Position numbers and translations under genes: made by a program | In this document: positions 37,157 to 44,948 of the stretch, one piece after another | Position numbering within the stretch: the first letter of the stretch is position 1 | How the letters are laid out: every line of letters starts with the position of its first letter | The notes under the pieces: generated by a model | What the model saw: only the letters and a program-made list of their open reading frames with translations | The model's database searches: none | Told to the model about the DNA's origin: nothing | NCBI GenBank assembly: GCA_002690925.1 | Contig: NZGD01000090.1 | Location: forward strand, 1 to 64,000 | Reading direction: 5' to 3' | DNA from: Rhodopirellula sp. | Lineage (GTDB): Bacteria; Planctomycetota; Planctomycetia; Pirellulales; Pirellulaceae | DNA length: 64,000 bases

Positions 37157-37179
37157 GCATGTTGCGAACATCAACATGC
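37157..37179 (+). other. stem-loop directly after the PSD1 stop codon
   Basis: A perfect 8-bp stem (GCATGTTG with CAACATGC) encloses a 7-nt loop and begins at the base after the PSD1 stop codon. There is no T run, so it is not a typical terminator; it may stabilise the mRNA or set relative expression of the two genes. Confidence 0.6.
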
Positions 37180-37241
37180 GACTGCTCACCATCCAAAATC
37201 AAAGCTCTCCCTGTTAGCTGAAATATCACACGAGAATAATC

Positions 37242-38711
37242 ATGGCAAACCAAAAAAAGCGTACCGGAAGTTTTTGTGGGCGTACACGTCGCGAATTTCT
37301 TTGGCAAACAGGGGGTGGATTTGGTGCCGCTGCGATGACCTCAATGCTGTCTCAGGACGGCTTCTTTGATACTTCCGTCAATGCAAATGAGGCTGCCTAT
37401 GCCAACCCGCTGGCAGCCAAGCCACCTCACTTCGCACCCAAAGCCAAGTCGGTGATCTTCCTGTTCATGTACGGTGGACCCAGTCACATCGATACTTTTG
37501 ACGAGAAACCAGCCATGAAAGGCATGGATGGAAAAACCGTCGATGTCAAAACCTTTGGACGTGGTGGGCATCGGGCTGGCGGGCGAATCGTTGAGCCGAG
37601 GTGGGAATTTGAAAAATACGGGGAATGCGGAAAGTCTGTCAGTACGTTGTTTCCTAATGTTGCGAAGCACGTAGATGACATTGCCTTTTTGCATTCCATG
37701 ACTGCGGACTCACCGATTCATGGTTCCGCGATGTTGATGATGAATAGTGGGAAGGTACTCTCAGGAAGCCCTGCCTTGGGATCATGGGTGAATTATGGAT
37801 TGGGCAGTGTGAATGAGAATCTGCCAGGATTTGTAGTGATGTTGGATCCTTCCGGAGGTCCGATCAGCGGGGCAAAAAATTGGAGCAGTGGCTATATGCC
37901 GGCGACCTACCAAGGAACTGTTTTCCGAAGTAAGGGTGCACCAATCCTCGACTTGGCCAGACCAGATGACATGAGCGTGGAGGTCCAACGACGTCTACTC
38001 GATTCGATTCAGGATGCAAACTCGCAACATCTGACGCAACGTCAGGGCAATAGTGATTTGGCTTCTCGCATTGCCAGTTATGAATTGGCCTACAAGATGC
38101 AGAGCACGGCACCCGAAGCAGTAGATCTGGCGACTGAAGATGCGGCAACCTTGGAAATGTATGGGATCAACAATGACCGGACACGTGACTTTGGTACGCG
38201 GTGTCTGATGGCCAGGCGGCTTGTGCAACGTGGCGTCCGTTTCATTCAGCTGTACAGCGGCGGCTCACACAATGATGCCAACTGGGATGCACACGGCGAC
38301 TTGGAAGTGAATCACAATAAACATGCAGGGAATACGGATCTTCCCATTGCGGCACTTCTGGCTGATCTGAAACAGCGAGGCATGTTGGATGAAACACTCG
38401 TGGTTTGGGGTGGAGAGTTTGGTCGACAGCCCACTGCTGAATATGCCAAGGGTACCGGACGTGATCACAATTCCTATGGCTTCACGATGTGGATGGCTGG
38501 AGGCGGTATCAAGGGCGGGATGAGTTATGGTACCACCGATGAGTTGGGTTCACGTGCTGTGGAGAACCCCCTGCATGTCAAGAATATGCATGCCACAGTA
38601 CTTCATCAGATGGGATTGGATCCTAATCGTCTTTCGTTCTTCTATAGCGGTTTGGACCAAAAACTGGTCGGCGTCGAAGACGTGGAACCCATCCACGACA
38701 TCATCGCCTGA
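37242..38711 (+). CDS. DUF1501 domain protein (Tat-exported)
   Basis: This 489-residue protein has a twin-arginine signal (TRREFLWQTGGGFGAAAM, residues about 14-31). The DUF1501 domain, related to the sulfatase/alkaline phosphatase superfamily, begins KSVIFLFMYGGPSHIDTFDEKP. It has later motifs IALHSM-like IAFLHSMTADSPIHG, GVRFIQLYSGGSHNDANWDAH, VVWGGEFGRQPTAE and GRDHNSYGFTMWMAGGG, with metal-ligand-like Asp/His residues. The reaction is unknown. It is the usual partner of the PSD1 protein encoded 85 nt upstream; the two probably act on the same periplasmic substrate. Confidence 0.93.
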   Translation: MANQKKRTGSFCGRTRREFLWQTGGGFGAAAMTSMLSQDGFFDTSVNANEAAYANPLAAKPPHFAPKAKSVIFLFMYGGPSHIDTFDEKPAMKGMDGKTVDVKTFGRGGHRAGGRIVEPRWEFEKYGECGKSVSTLFPNVAKHVDDIAFLHSMTADSPIHGSAMLMMNSGKVLSGSPALGSWVNYGLGSVNENLPGFVVMLDPSGGPISGAKNWSSGYMPATYQGTVFRSKGAPILDLARPDDMSVEVQRRLLDSIQDANSQHLTQRQGNSDLASRIASYELAYKMQSTAPEAVDLATEDAATLEMYGINNDRTRDFGTRCLMARRLVQRGVRFIQLYSGGSHNDANWDAHGDLEVNHNKHAGNTDLPIAALLADLKQRGMLDETLVVWGGEFGRQPTAEYAKGTGRDHNSYGFTMWMAGGGIKGGMSYGTTDELGSRAVENPLHVKNMHATVLHQMGLDPNRLSFFYSGLDQKLVGVEDVEPIHDIIA

Positions 38712-38746
38712 TACCTTTTCCAGTTCTGGCCTAAAATCGTGGAAGG

Positions 38747-41137
38747 TTGAATTTGTTTTTCAGTATCACGAAGCTTTTCTTTGCTCGTGCGTCAGCTTTC
38801 ATCTGTCCGTTGTTGGTGGCGACCACGATGACGGAAGCGTTTGCTGCTGAACCGAAAGCCGTTGATTATTGCGAGCGGTTGCAGCAGGAAATACAGGGTA
38901 AGAAACACGGTTTCCTCGCTGGAAATCTGACCTACTATGTCGGTGGCTTCCATGCCAGCTGGAATCTTCGTGAGCATGAGACGCTTGGTCTTACTCACCC
39001 CTTCTTTCATGATCTTCGGAGTCGCGGCGTAGGCCTCGCTGAAAGTACCGGCAGTGGTCACGAGGATACCGGGCTTGGAAACGATTTCTCGGGGTGGGAG
39101 TTTTATAAAGACACACGGGTGATGTACGGAACTGTCATCGTCGGCGACAAGACTTATCGCCACCCGGTGCCAGATCGTATGTACTGGCGACCCGATCGAA
39201 TGGTCTGTGAATATGAACTTGATGGGATTCGGTTGCATGAGGAGAAGTTCATTGCCGGTAATGACGTTGCCTGCTCTGTGATCACGTCATCGAAACCTGT
39301 AACACTGCGCATTGCGGGGCAGAGTTATTTTGGTCGGAACAGTGTGACCAGCACGGCGTCGATCAATTTCGACGCATCGCAAAACGCCATTCATATTACT
39401 GAGGGCGGTACAACCAGATGCAAGCCGGAAACGAATCGTTCGGAGACATCTGCGCCAATCATGTACGAGGGAATGAGTACGGTTTTGACCGCTTCCCAGC
39501 GACTTGATGATGTGCATCAATTCAGTGATGGGCCTGACGGTGAAAAACAATACTCATTTGATCTCACATGTGATAAGGCGGGCGTTGCGCTGGTCTGGGC
39601 GATGCATGATGATTATGGGGTGGCAGTTAGACGGGCCCGGGAAGTGGTGGATGATCCAGCCAAATGGAGGACGGAAAAGACACGGAATATGAACCGTCAG
39701 CTCAACCAGGAGATTCCGTGGTTCCGTTGTTCAGAGAGCAAGTTCGAGGAAATTTATTATTACCTCTGGTCGCTTTATTTGATGTACTACATCGATGTGC
39801 AGCGTGGTTGGGAAATGGAACCGCACACGCAGACTGCGGTAAATAATTTTCTTGGTATGCATCGCTATGATGCGACTTTCCAAATCAAAGTTGGCGCATG
39901 GACTGGCAATAAGAAGAACTATGCCTATGGCAACGTCCTGACGTGGAAAAACCTGTTTGCGAGCGGGAACTTTCGGAAGTCACCCAACGGCATTGTCGCA
40001 TTTGCTGACAACAAAGGTACAACCTGGCATTCGGGTGTGTACGGTGTTGAGCATTCAGAACACGTGCTCGGTGCGTGGCAGATCTATCAGCACACGGGTG
40101 ACCTTGGATTCCTTCGCGATTGTTACCAAGGATACTTTCGAGAAGTTTTCTGGGGCGGTATTCCCTCATTCTTTGGGAACCATTTTGCCGTCAGTGAAGT
40201 GCTCAGTGAAATGGCTCGTTTGGTGGGTTCGCCGGAGGATGTGGCACACTGGCAACAGTCGGTTCGTAATTCTTCCAAAGATCGGAAAACCTACTTTGAG
40301 CAACGTTGGGAAGCCAACGGACACAGACATTTCTTTTCAGGACCCAAAAATGGAATGCTGATGACGACTGGTTTGTGGCATCTGCGTTCAAAGTATTTTC
40401 CGAGGGAATTCGCCCAGAAGACAGTGAATTCATGGGCGCTGGATTCAAATGATGGTTTTCAGGGGGAGATTTTTCCCAGAGCGATGTCCGGTCTGGCAAT
40501 GAAAACATTTGACACCGCTGTTGACCACTCCTTCGGATTTACACCGGATACGGCGTATTTCACTCTGGATGGAATGTTTCGACAGGGCTTGAGTGATCCT
40601 GCTTGGCGACTCACATTGCAGCACTTGGAAAAATACAACTTTCATCCAGAGTGGAAGGTGCCGGTCGCACCAGAAGCTTACACTCGTTCGGTAAGACTGT
40701 TTGGTGATCAGTATTCCAATTTCAATGCTGGTAAAATTCTCCTTTTCATTGAGGGTTTAGCTGGTTTGGAATATTCTCTTCCTGAGAAGAGATTGACGGT
40801 ACGAGATACGATGCCACCGAGTTGGGATTGGATGGAGTTTCGTTTGCCGTTGGAATTGCCATCACGTAAGAACCCGCAACGGTTCCAGAAACATTGGCCG
40901 ACGATACGTTTTGAGAGAACCCAAAATGGGGCTGGGATAACCAAGACGGTTCGTGTCGCCGACTGTCCATTGGGGATCACGATCGAAACGTGGTCCGAGG
41001 GGAAGCAGGTCGTTGCTGCCACCAGGCAGCCTGTGAAGGACTCTGTCCCAACCGACTCCCAGTTTCCTGATTATGAAAGTTATCGTTTTGAGGATGGTGG
41101 TTCGGCTCAGGTAGAATTACGTTTGCTTTCACCTTGA
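38747..41137 (+). CDS. secreted (alpha/alpha)-barrel glycoside hydrolase-like protein
   Basis: I cannot assign a CAZy family. This 796-residue protein begins with a signal peptide (LFFARASAFICPLLVATTMTEAFA) that is reached only from the TTG at 38747. An N-terminal beta-sandwich region (about residues 35-310) is followed by repeated aromatic helices typical of six-hairpin glycosidases: YYYLWSLYLMYY, NFLGMHRYDATFQIKVG, YAYGNVLTW, GAWQIYQHTGDLGFLRDCY and SFGFTPDTAYFTLDGM, ending in a C-terminal beta domain. Candidate carboxylates are present but not placed. It lies 35 nt after DUF1501 and 29 nt before the first sulfatase, so the same transcript is likely. Confidence 0.75.
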   Translation: MNLFFSITKLFFARASAFICPLLVATTMTEAFAAEPKAVDYCERLQQEIQGKKHGFLAGNLTYYVGGFHASWNLREHETLGLTHPFFHDLRSRGVGLAESTGSGHEDTGLGNDFSGWEFYKDTRVMYGTVIVGDKTYRHPVPDRMYWRPDRMVCEYELDGIRLHEEKFIAGNDVACSVITSSKPVTLRIAGQSYFGRNSVTSTASINFDASQNAIHITEGGTTRCKPETNRSETSAPIMYEGMSTVLTASQRLDDVHQFSDGPDGEKQYSFDLTCDKAGVALVWAMHDDYGVAVRRAREVVDDPAKWRTEKTRNMNRQLNQEIPWFRCSESKFEEIYYYLWSLYLMYYIDVQRGWEMEPHTQTAVNNFLGMHRYDATFQIKVGAWTGNKKNYAYGNVLTWKNLFASGNFRKSPNGIVAFADNKGTTWHSGVYGVEHSEHVLGAWQIYQHTGDLGFLRDCYQGYFREVFWGGIPSFFGNHFAVSEVLSEMARLVGSPEDVAHWQQSVRNSSKDRKTYFEQRWEANGHRHFFSGPKNGMLMTTGLWHLRSKYFPREFAQKTVNSWALDSNDGFQGEIFPRAMSGLAMKTFDTAVDHSFGFTPDTAYFTLDGMFRQGLSDPAWRLTLQHLEKYNFHPEWKVPVAPEAYTRSVRLFGDQYSNFNAGKILLFIEGLAGLEYSLPEKRLTVRDTMPPSWDWMEFRLPLELPSRKNPQRFQKHWPTIRFERTQNGAGITKTVRVADCPLGITIETWSEGKQVVAATRQPVKDSVPTDSQFPDYESYRFEDGGSAQVELRLLSP

Positions 41138-41166
41138 TTCTTATTTGCTTTCGCCATGGATGCTCA

Positions 41167-42609
41167 ATGAAAATCATCGTTCCAATTCTGATGATGTGGT
41201 GGGCGATTGGTGGGTTTTGCCGGTCAGTATCTGCGAAAGAACCACCCAATGTGCTATTCATCGCGGTGGATGATTTGCGTGATTGGGTTGGCCATCTGGG
41301 GCGTAACCCGCAAGTGAGGACGCCAAATTTGGATCGTCTTGCCAAACGTGGTGTTTCTTTTCGACATGCGTACTGTGCAGCACCGTTGTGTAATCCCTCT
41401 CGTATTAGTTTGCTGACAGGAGTCGCGCCCGCTAACTCAGGTGTTTACGGTAATGGTGAGAAAATGCGGGATAAAATGCCGGAAGCGATCACCTTGATGC
41501 AGTGCTTTCGTGCGTCAGGTTATGACGTTCGTGGGTGTGGCAAAATATTTCATGGAACAACCGCTTACGATCAGAAATCGTGGGATGGATATTTCGTTCC
41601 GACACGAAGCAGGAAGAAAGCAAATCCGCAGCGTGACATGGATTTACCTGAGACTGCGTGGACGCCTTGGGGAAAAGTTGATCTGCGTGATGATGAGATG
41701 TTTGATGGCAAGGTTGCGAGTTGGGCGATCTCAGAATTCCAGAAGCCGCGTCGTGAACCTTTCTTTCTGGCTTGCGGATTCACCAAGCCTCACTTGCCGT
41801 GGATTGTTCCCCGCAAGTATTTCAATTTGTATCCACTCGACACTATCATGCTTCCTCCCAGTGTGTCTGACGACTTGTCAGACGTGCCAAGTTTTGGAAG
41901 ACGGCTTGCCCGTGAGGTGTACGATCCTTCTGGCGAAAAAGACTTTGCCGTGCGCGGTGGAGATCATGCGAATATTCGTGCAAATGGGCAATGGCGCACG
42001 GCTGTGCAAGCTTACTTGGCAACGATCAGTTTTGTTGATGCGCAGATTGGGCGAGTTCTGGACGCCCTCGATAACAGTCAATACGCCGAGAACACGATCA
42101 TCGTGCTGTGGGGAGACCATGGCTGGCATCTCGGTGAGAAAGAGCATTGGAGAAAACATGCATTGTGGAATGTTTCAACAAGAACTCCGCTGCTTATCGC
42201 TGGGCCCTCTAATTCCCACGGCCCCGCTGGGCCCTCTAATTCCCACGGCCCCGCTGAGGTCGCGAGAGATCAGGTATGCGATCGTCCGGTAAGCCTGCTT
42301 GATATCTATCCTACCTTGATCGATCTCTGTGGCTTATCGCGCCGTGACGGACTCGATGGCCGCAGTCTTCGAAGCCTGTTGCAGAATCCTGGTCAATCCT
42401 GGGATCACCCTGTCGTGATGACCTTTGGGTTCAATAATCATGCTGTCCAGACTTCCCGTTGGCGGTACATACGCTATCGAGATGGTGGCGAAGAGTTGTA
42501 CGACCACGACAATGATCCCAATGAGTGGACGAACTTGGCTTTACGCTCCCAATACAGTCCTATAATCACCGAATTGAAGACTCACCTTCCCAAGGTAAAT
42601 AAACCATGA
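41167..42609 (+). CDS. secreted sulfatase (iduronate-2-sulfatase-like)
   Basis: This 480-residue S1 sulfatase has a signal peptide (MKIIVPILMMWWAIGGFCRSVSA). The calcium ligands are in FIAVDDLRDW and the formylglycine signature is CNPSR (C75, R79). The active-site Cys must be converted to formylglycine by a maturase not in this window. HVRGCGKIFHG-like segment DVRGCGKIFHGTT and GFTKPHLPW are typical of iduronate-2-sulfatase-type enzymes, as is IVLWGDHGWHLGEKEHW. An in-frame 9-residue tandem duplication (GPSNSHGPA twice) lies near residues 345-363. The gene overlaps the next sulfatase by 4 nt. Confidence 0.93.
   Translation: MKIIVPILMMWWAIGGFCRSVSAKEPPNVLFIAVDDLRDWVGHLGRNPQVRTPNLDRLAKRGVSFRHAYCAAPLCNPSRISLLTGVAPANSGVYGNGEKMRDKMPEAITLMQCFRASGYDVRGCGKIFHGTTAYDQKSWDGYFVPTRSRKKANPQRDMDLPETAWTPWGKVDLRDDEMFDGKVASWAISEFQKPRREPFFLACGFTKPHLPWIVPRKYFNLYPLDTIMLPPSVSDDLSDVPSFGRRLAREVYDPSGEKDFAVRGGDHANIRANGQWRTAVQAYLATISFVDAQIGRVLDALDNSQYAENTIIVLWGDHGWHLGEKEHWRKHALWNVSTRTPLLIAGPSNSHGPAGPSNSHGPAEVARDQVCDRPVSLLDIYPTLIDLCGLSRRDGLDGRSLRSLLQNPGQSWDHPVVMTFGFNNHAVQTSRWRYIRYRDGGEELYDHDNDPNEWTNLALRSQYSPIITELKTHLPKVNKP
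42199..42252 (+). repeat. 27-bp tandem duplication inside the sulfatase gene
   Basis: Two perfect 27-bp units (positions 42199-42225 and 42226-42252, beginning GCTGGGCCCTCT) sit in frame in a surface-loop position before VCDRPVSLLDIYPTL. The unit is rich in GGGCC/GGCCCC. Confidence 0.95.
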
Positions 42610-44627
42610 GTTGCGATTTGCGAATGATGATACTTATGCTGGTCTTCACGCTGTCTGTAGTTGCCAGCGGAGAGGTGCATGCAGAACGCCCACCCAACGT
42701 TGTTTTCTTTCTTGTGGACGATCTTGGACAGCGAGATGTCGCGTGCTATGGCAGTCAGTTCTACGAGACGCCACGTATCGATGAGCTTGCAAAAGAGGGC
42801 ATTCTATTTGAAAACGCATACTCGACATGTCATGTCTGCTCGCCAAGTCGGGCAAGCATTTTGACTGGGAAATATCCTGCCCGTACGAACCTGACGGAAT
42901 GGCTAGGAGGACGTCCCGAGAGAAGCTACGAAAAACTGCACCATGGTGAAAAGCTGACAGCTTTGCCTGATGCAGAACAAACTCTGGCAGAGACATTGCA
43001 TGAGCACGGTTATGCCACAGCGAACTACGGTAAGGCTCACCTTAGCAAAGACCCCAAAACCTATGGATTCGATGAGGCCATCACAGGTTGGGTGCGCTCC
43101 TATTATCATCCGTTCTCACCCGCCTATGAAACAACGCTGGCTTCCAAGCCGGGTGATTATTACACGGACAAGTTGACTGATGCAGCGATTGATTTCATTG
43201 AACGAAATCAAAATAAACCATTCTTTGTACATTTGGAGCACTTTTCTGTTCACGACCCCATTCAGGGACGCAAGGATCTGGTTCAGAAGTACCAAAAGAA
43301 GCTGGCAGCGATGCCACCGCAGAAAGGTCCCGATTACATTTTGGAATCCAATCCGGACGGACTACCGCTCTCGGGTGAGAAACTGAAGTCTCTTGAAGAA
43401 GCTGACAGCGTAGCCCTTCACCAAAACGAGCGTGTTTGGTGGGTGAAGCAAAAACAGGATAACGTCGAGTTCGCTGGCATGGTTGAGGCGACGGATGAAA
43501 GTCTGGGGCGAATTCGTGCCAAGCTGAAGGAGTTAGGCCTAGAAGAGAACACGATCATAATCTTCACTTCCGACAATGGAGGTATGGCTGCCTCGAACCA
43601 GTATCGTGGAATCAATCATTCTCGTGAGATGTTGAATGCGCGTTTTGCGAGCTCGAATCTGCCACTTCGGGGTGCCAAAGGTTGGAATTATGAAGGTGGG
43701 ATACGAGTTCCCCTGATCGTGCATTGGCCAGGACAAATCAAATCCAATTCCAGATCTCAAGCGATCGTCACGGGGACAGACTTCTATCCAACCCTGCTTG
43801 AAATGTTGAATCTGCCAGCACTGCCCAAGCAACACATGGACGGTCGAAGTTTTGTCCCTGCCTTGAAGGCTCAAGTCTACGACCGAGGACCGATTTACTG
43901 GCATTTTCCGCACTACAGCAACCATGGTTATCAGAGCCCTGGTGGTGCAATTCGTGACGGGCGATACAAATTGCTTGAGTACTACGAGAATGGAACTGTA
44001 CAGCTGTTTGATCTCGAAAATGATATTGGGGAGCGTCAAGACTTAGCGAAGTCACAACCGGAAGTGGCAGAGCGGTTGAAGAAAATGCTGCATGACTGGC
44101 GCGAAGAGGTAGACGCCAAGATGCCATACCGGAAGACAGCCACTTCAAAGCCAGCACCCGGGTCTCGCGTTGCAAAACCTGACAAGCTCACGAAAGCCGA
44201 TAAGAGTAGCCTGCCAGTGGATGTCGAGAAGTTCGCTCCGGGATGGAAGGTGAAAAATTGGGGTGGACCGGGCATGAAACCAGGTTTGCGCAAGAATTCG
44301 CTGGGACGCATTAATGTGCTGCTGACGCACCCGCAGAGCAAGGATACTCCCTGCGTTTTGTTTCGCACTTTGAAAGTCCCTGTCGGGAAACAGAGTGCAC
44401 TGCAGTTCGCAGCCAATAATCACCCTCAGGGAGACTGGACGCTGGTTGTTCGAATCGATGGCGACGAAGTTGTCCACGAATCGATCGAAGATTCAAAATG
44501 GCAGGGGTTCAGTGTTGATATCACGAAGCACGCAGGGGCAACAATCAATATCGAATTAGAGAACCGAGCCAGTGATTGGTCGTTCGAGGCAGCTTACTGG
44601 CACCAGATTGAGATCGTCGAGCAATAG
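42606..44627 (+). CDS. secreted sulfatase (arylsulfatase A-like) with C-terminal domain
   Basis: This 673-residue S1 sulfatase has a signal peptide (MMILMLVFTLSVVASGEVHA), calcium ligands in FFLVDDLGQRD, the formylglycine signature CSPSR (C78, R82) followed by LTGKYPARTNL, and a second metal segment IIFTSDNGG. The family domain ends near residue 500. A Lys/Pro/Ser-rich linker and a beta-rich C-terminal domain (about 550-673) resembling a carbohydrate-binding jelly roll follow. It overlaps the upstream sulfatase by 4 nt (ATGA type), indicating coupled translation. A terminator follows its end. Confidence 0.93.
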   Translation: MSCDLRMMILMLVFTLSVVASGEVHAERPPNVVFFLVDDLGQRDVACYGSQFYETPRIDELAKEGILFENAYSTCHVCSPSRASILTGKYPARTNLTEWLGGRPERSYEKLHHGEKLTALPDAEQTLAETLHEHGYATANYGKAHLSKDPKTYGFDEAITGWVRSYYHPFSPAYETTLASKPGDYYTDKLTDAAIDFIERNQNKPFFVHLEHFSVHDPIQGRKDLVQKYQKKLAAMPPQKGPDYILESNPDGLPLSGEKLKSLEEADSVALHQNERVWWVKQKQDNVEFAGMVEATDESLGRIRAKLKELGLEENTIIIFTSDNGGMAASNQYRGINHSREMLNARFASSNLPLRGAKGWNYEGGIRVPLIVHWPGQIKSNSRSQAIVTGTDFYPTLLEMLNLPALPKQHMDGRSFVPALKAQVYDRGPIYWHFPHYSNHGYQSPGGAIRDGRYKLLEYYENGTVQLFDLENDIGERQDLAKSQPEVAERLKKMLHDWREEVDAKMPYRKTATSKPAPGSRVAKPDKLTKADKSSLPVDVEKFAPGWKVKNWGGPGMKPGLRKNSLGRINVLLTHPQSKDTPCVLFRTLKVPVGKQSALQFAANNHPQGDWTLVVRIDGDEVVHESIEDSKWQGFSVDITKHAGATINIELENRASDWSFEAAYWHQIEIVEQ

Positions 44628-44694
44628 CGTATCGACGCCTTGCGATGGCAGTGACCCATTCGCGTAGCAGCATACCCGAGGGAAAAACTACGAA

Positions 44695-44728
44695 AAAAGC
44701 CGCTGATCGCATTTGATCGGCGGCTTTT
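44695..44728. terminator. bidirectional rho-independent terminator
   Basis: A 14-bp stem (AAAAGCCGCTGATC at 44695-44708 with GATCGGCGGCTTTT at 44715-44728, one G-T pair) encloses a 6-nt loop. The T runs on both sides let it stop both the sulfatase transcript and the leftward tRNA-Ala transcript. Confidence 0.9.
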
Positions 44729-44738
44729 AATTTTCGAG

Positions 44739-44811
44739 TGGAGGATAACGGACTTGAACCGATGACCTACGCGCTGCCAGCGCGTCGCTCTCCCAACTGA
44801 GCTAATCCCCC
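44739..44811 (-). tRNA. tRNA-Ala (anticodon GGC)
   Basis: On the minus strand this 73-nt sequence forms a complete cloverleaf. The acceptor stem is GGGGGAT with ATCCTCC, the anticodon stem is ACGCG/CGCGT with loop CTGGCAG (anticodon GGC), and the T loop is TTCAAGT. The discriminator is A and CCA is not encoded. The terminator lies 10 nt beyond its 3' end. Confidence 0.93.
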
Positions 44812-44948
44812 GAGAGGTAGACTCATGTTTTAGTCGACGAACCCATTTCGTGAAAGGATCGTCTGACTGATTTTTCAAAAACGTAGCAGGTTGATTTCTG
44901 AGGCGTCAAGTTTGGAGGTTTAGTCCGCTTCGGCCGTAAAACCGGAAT

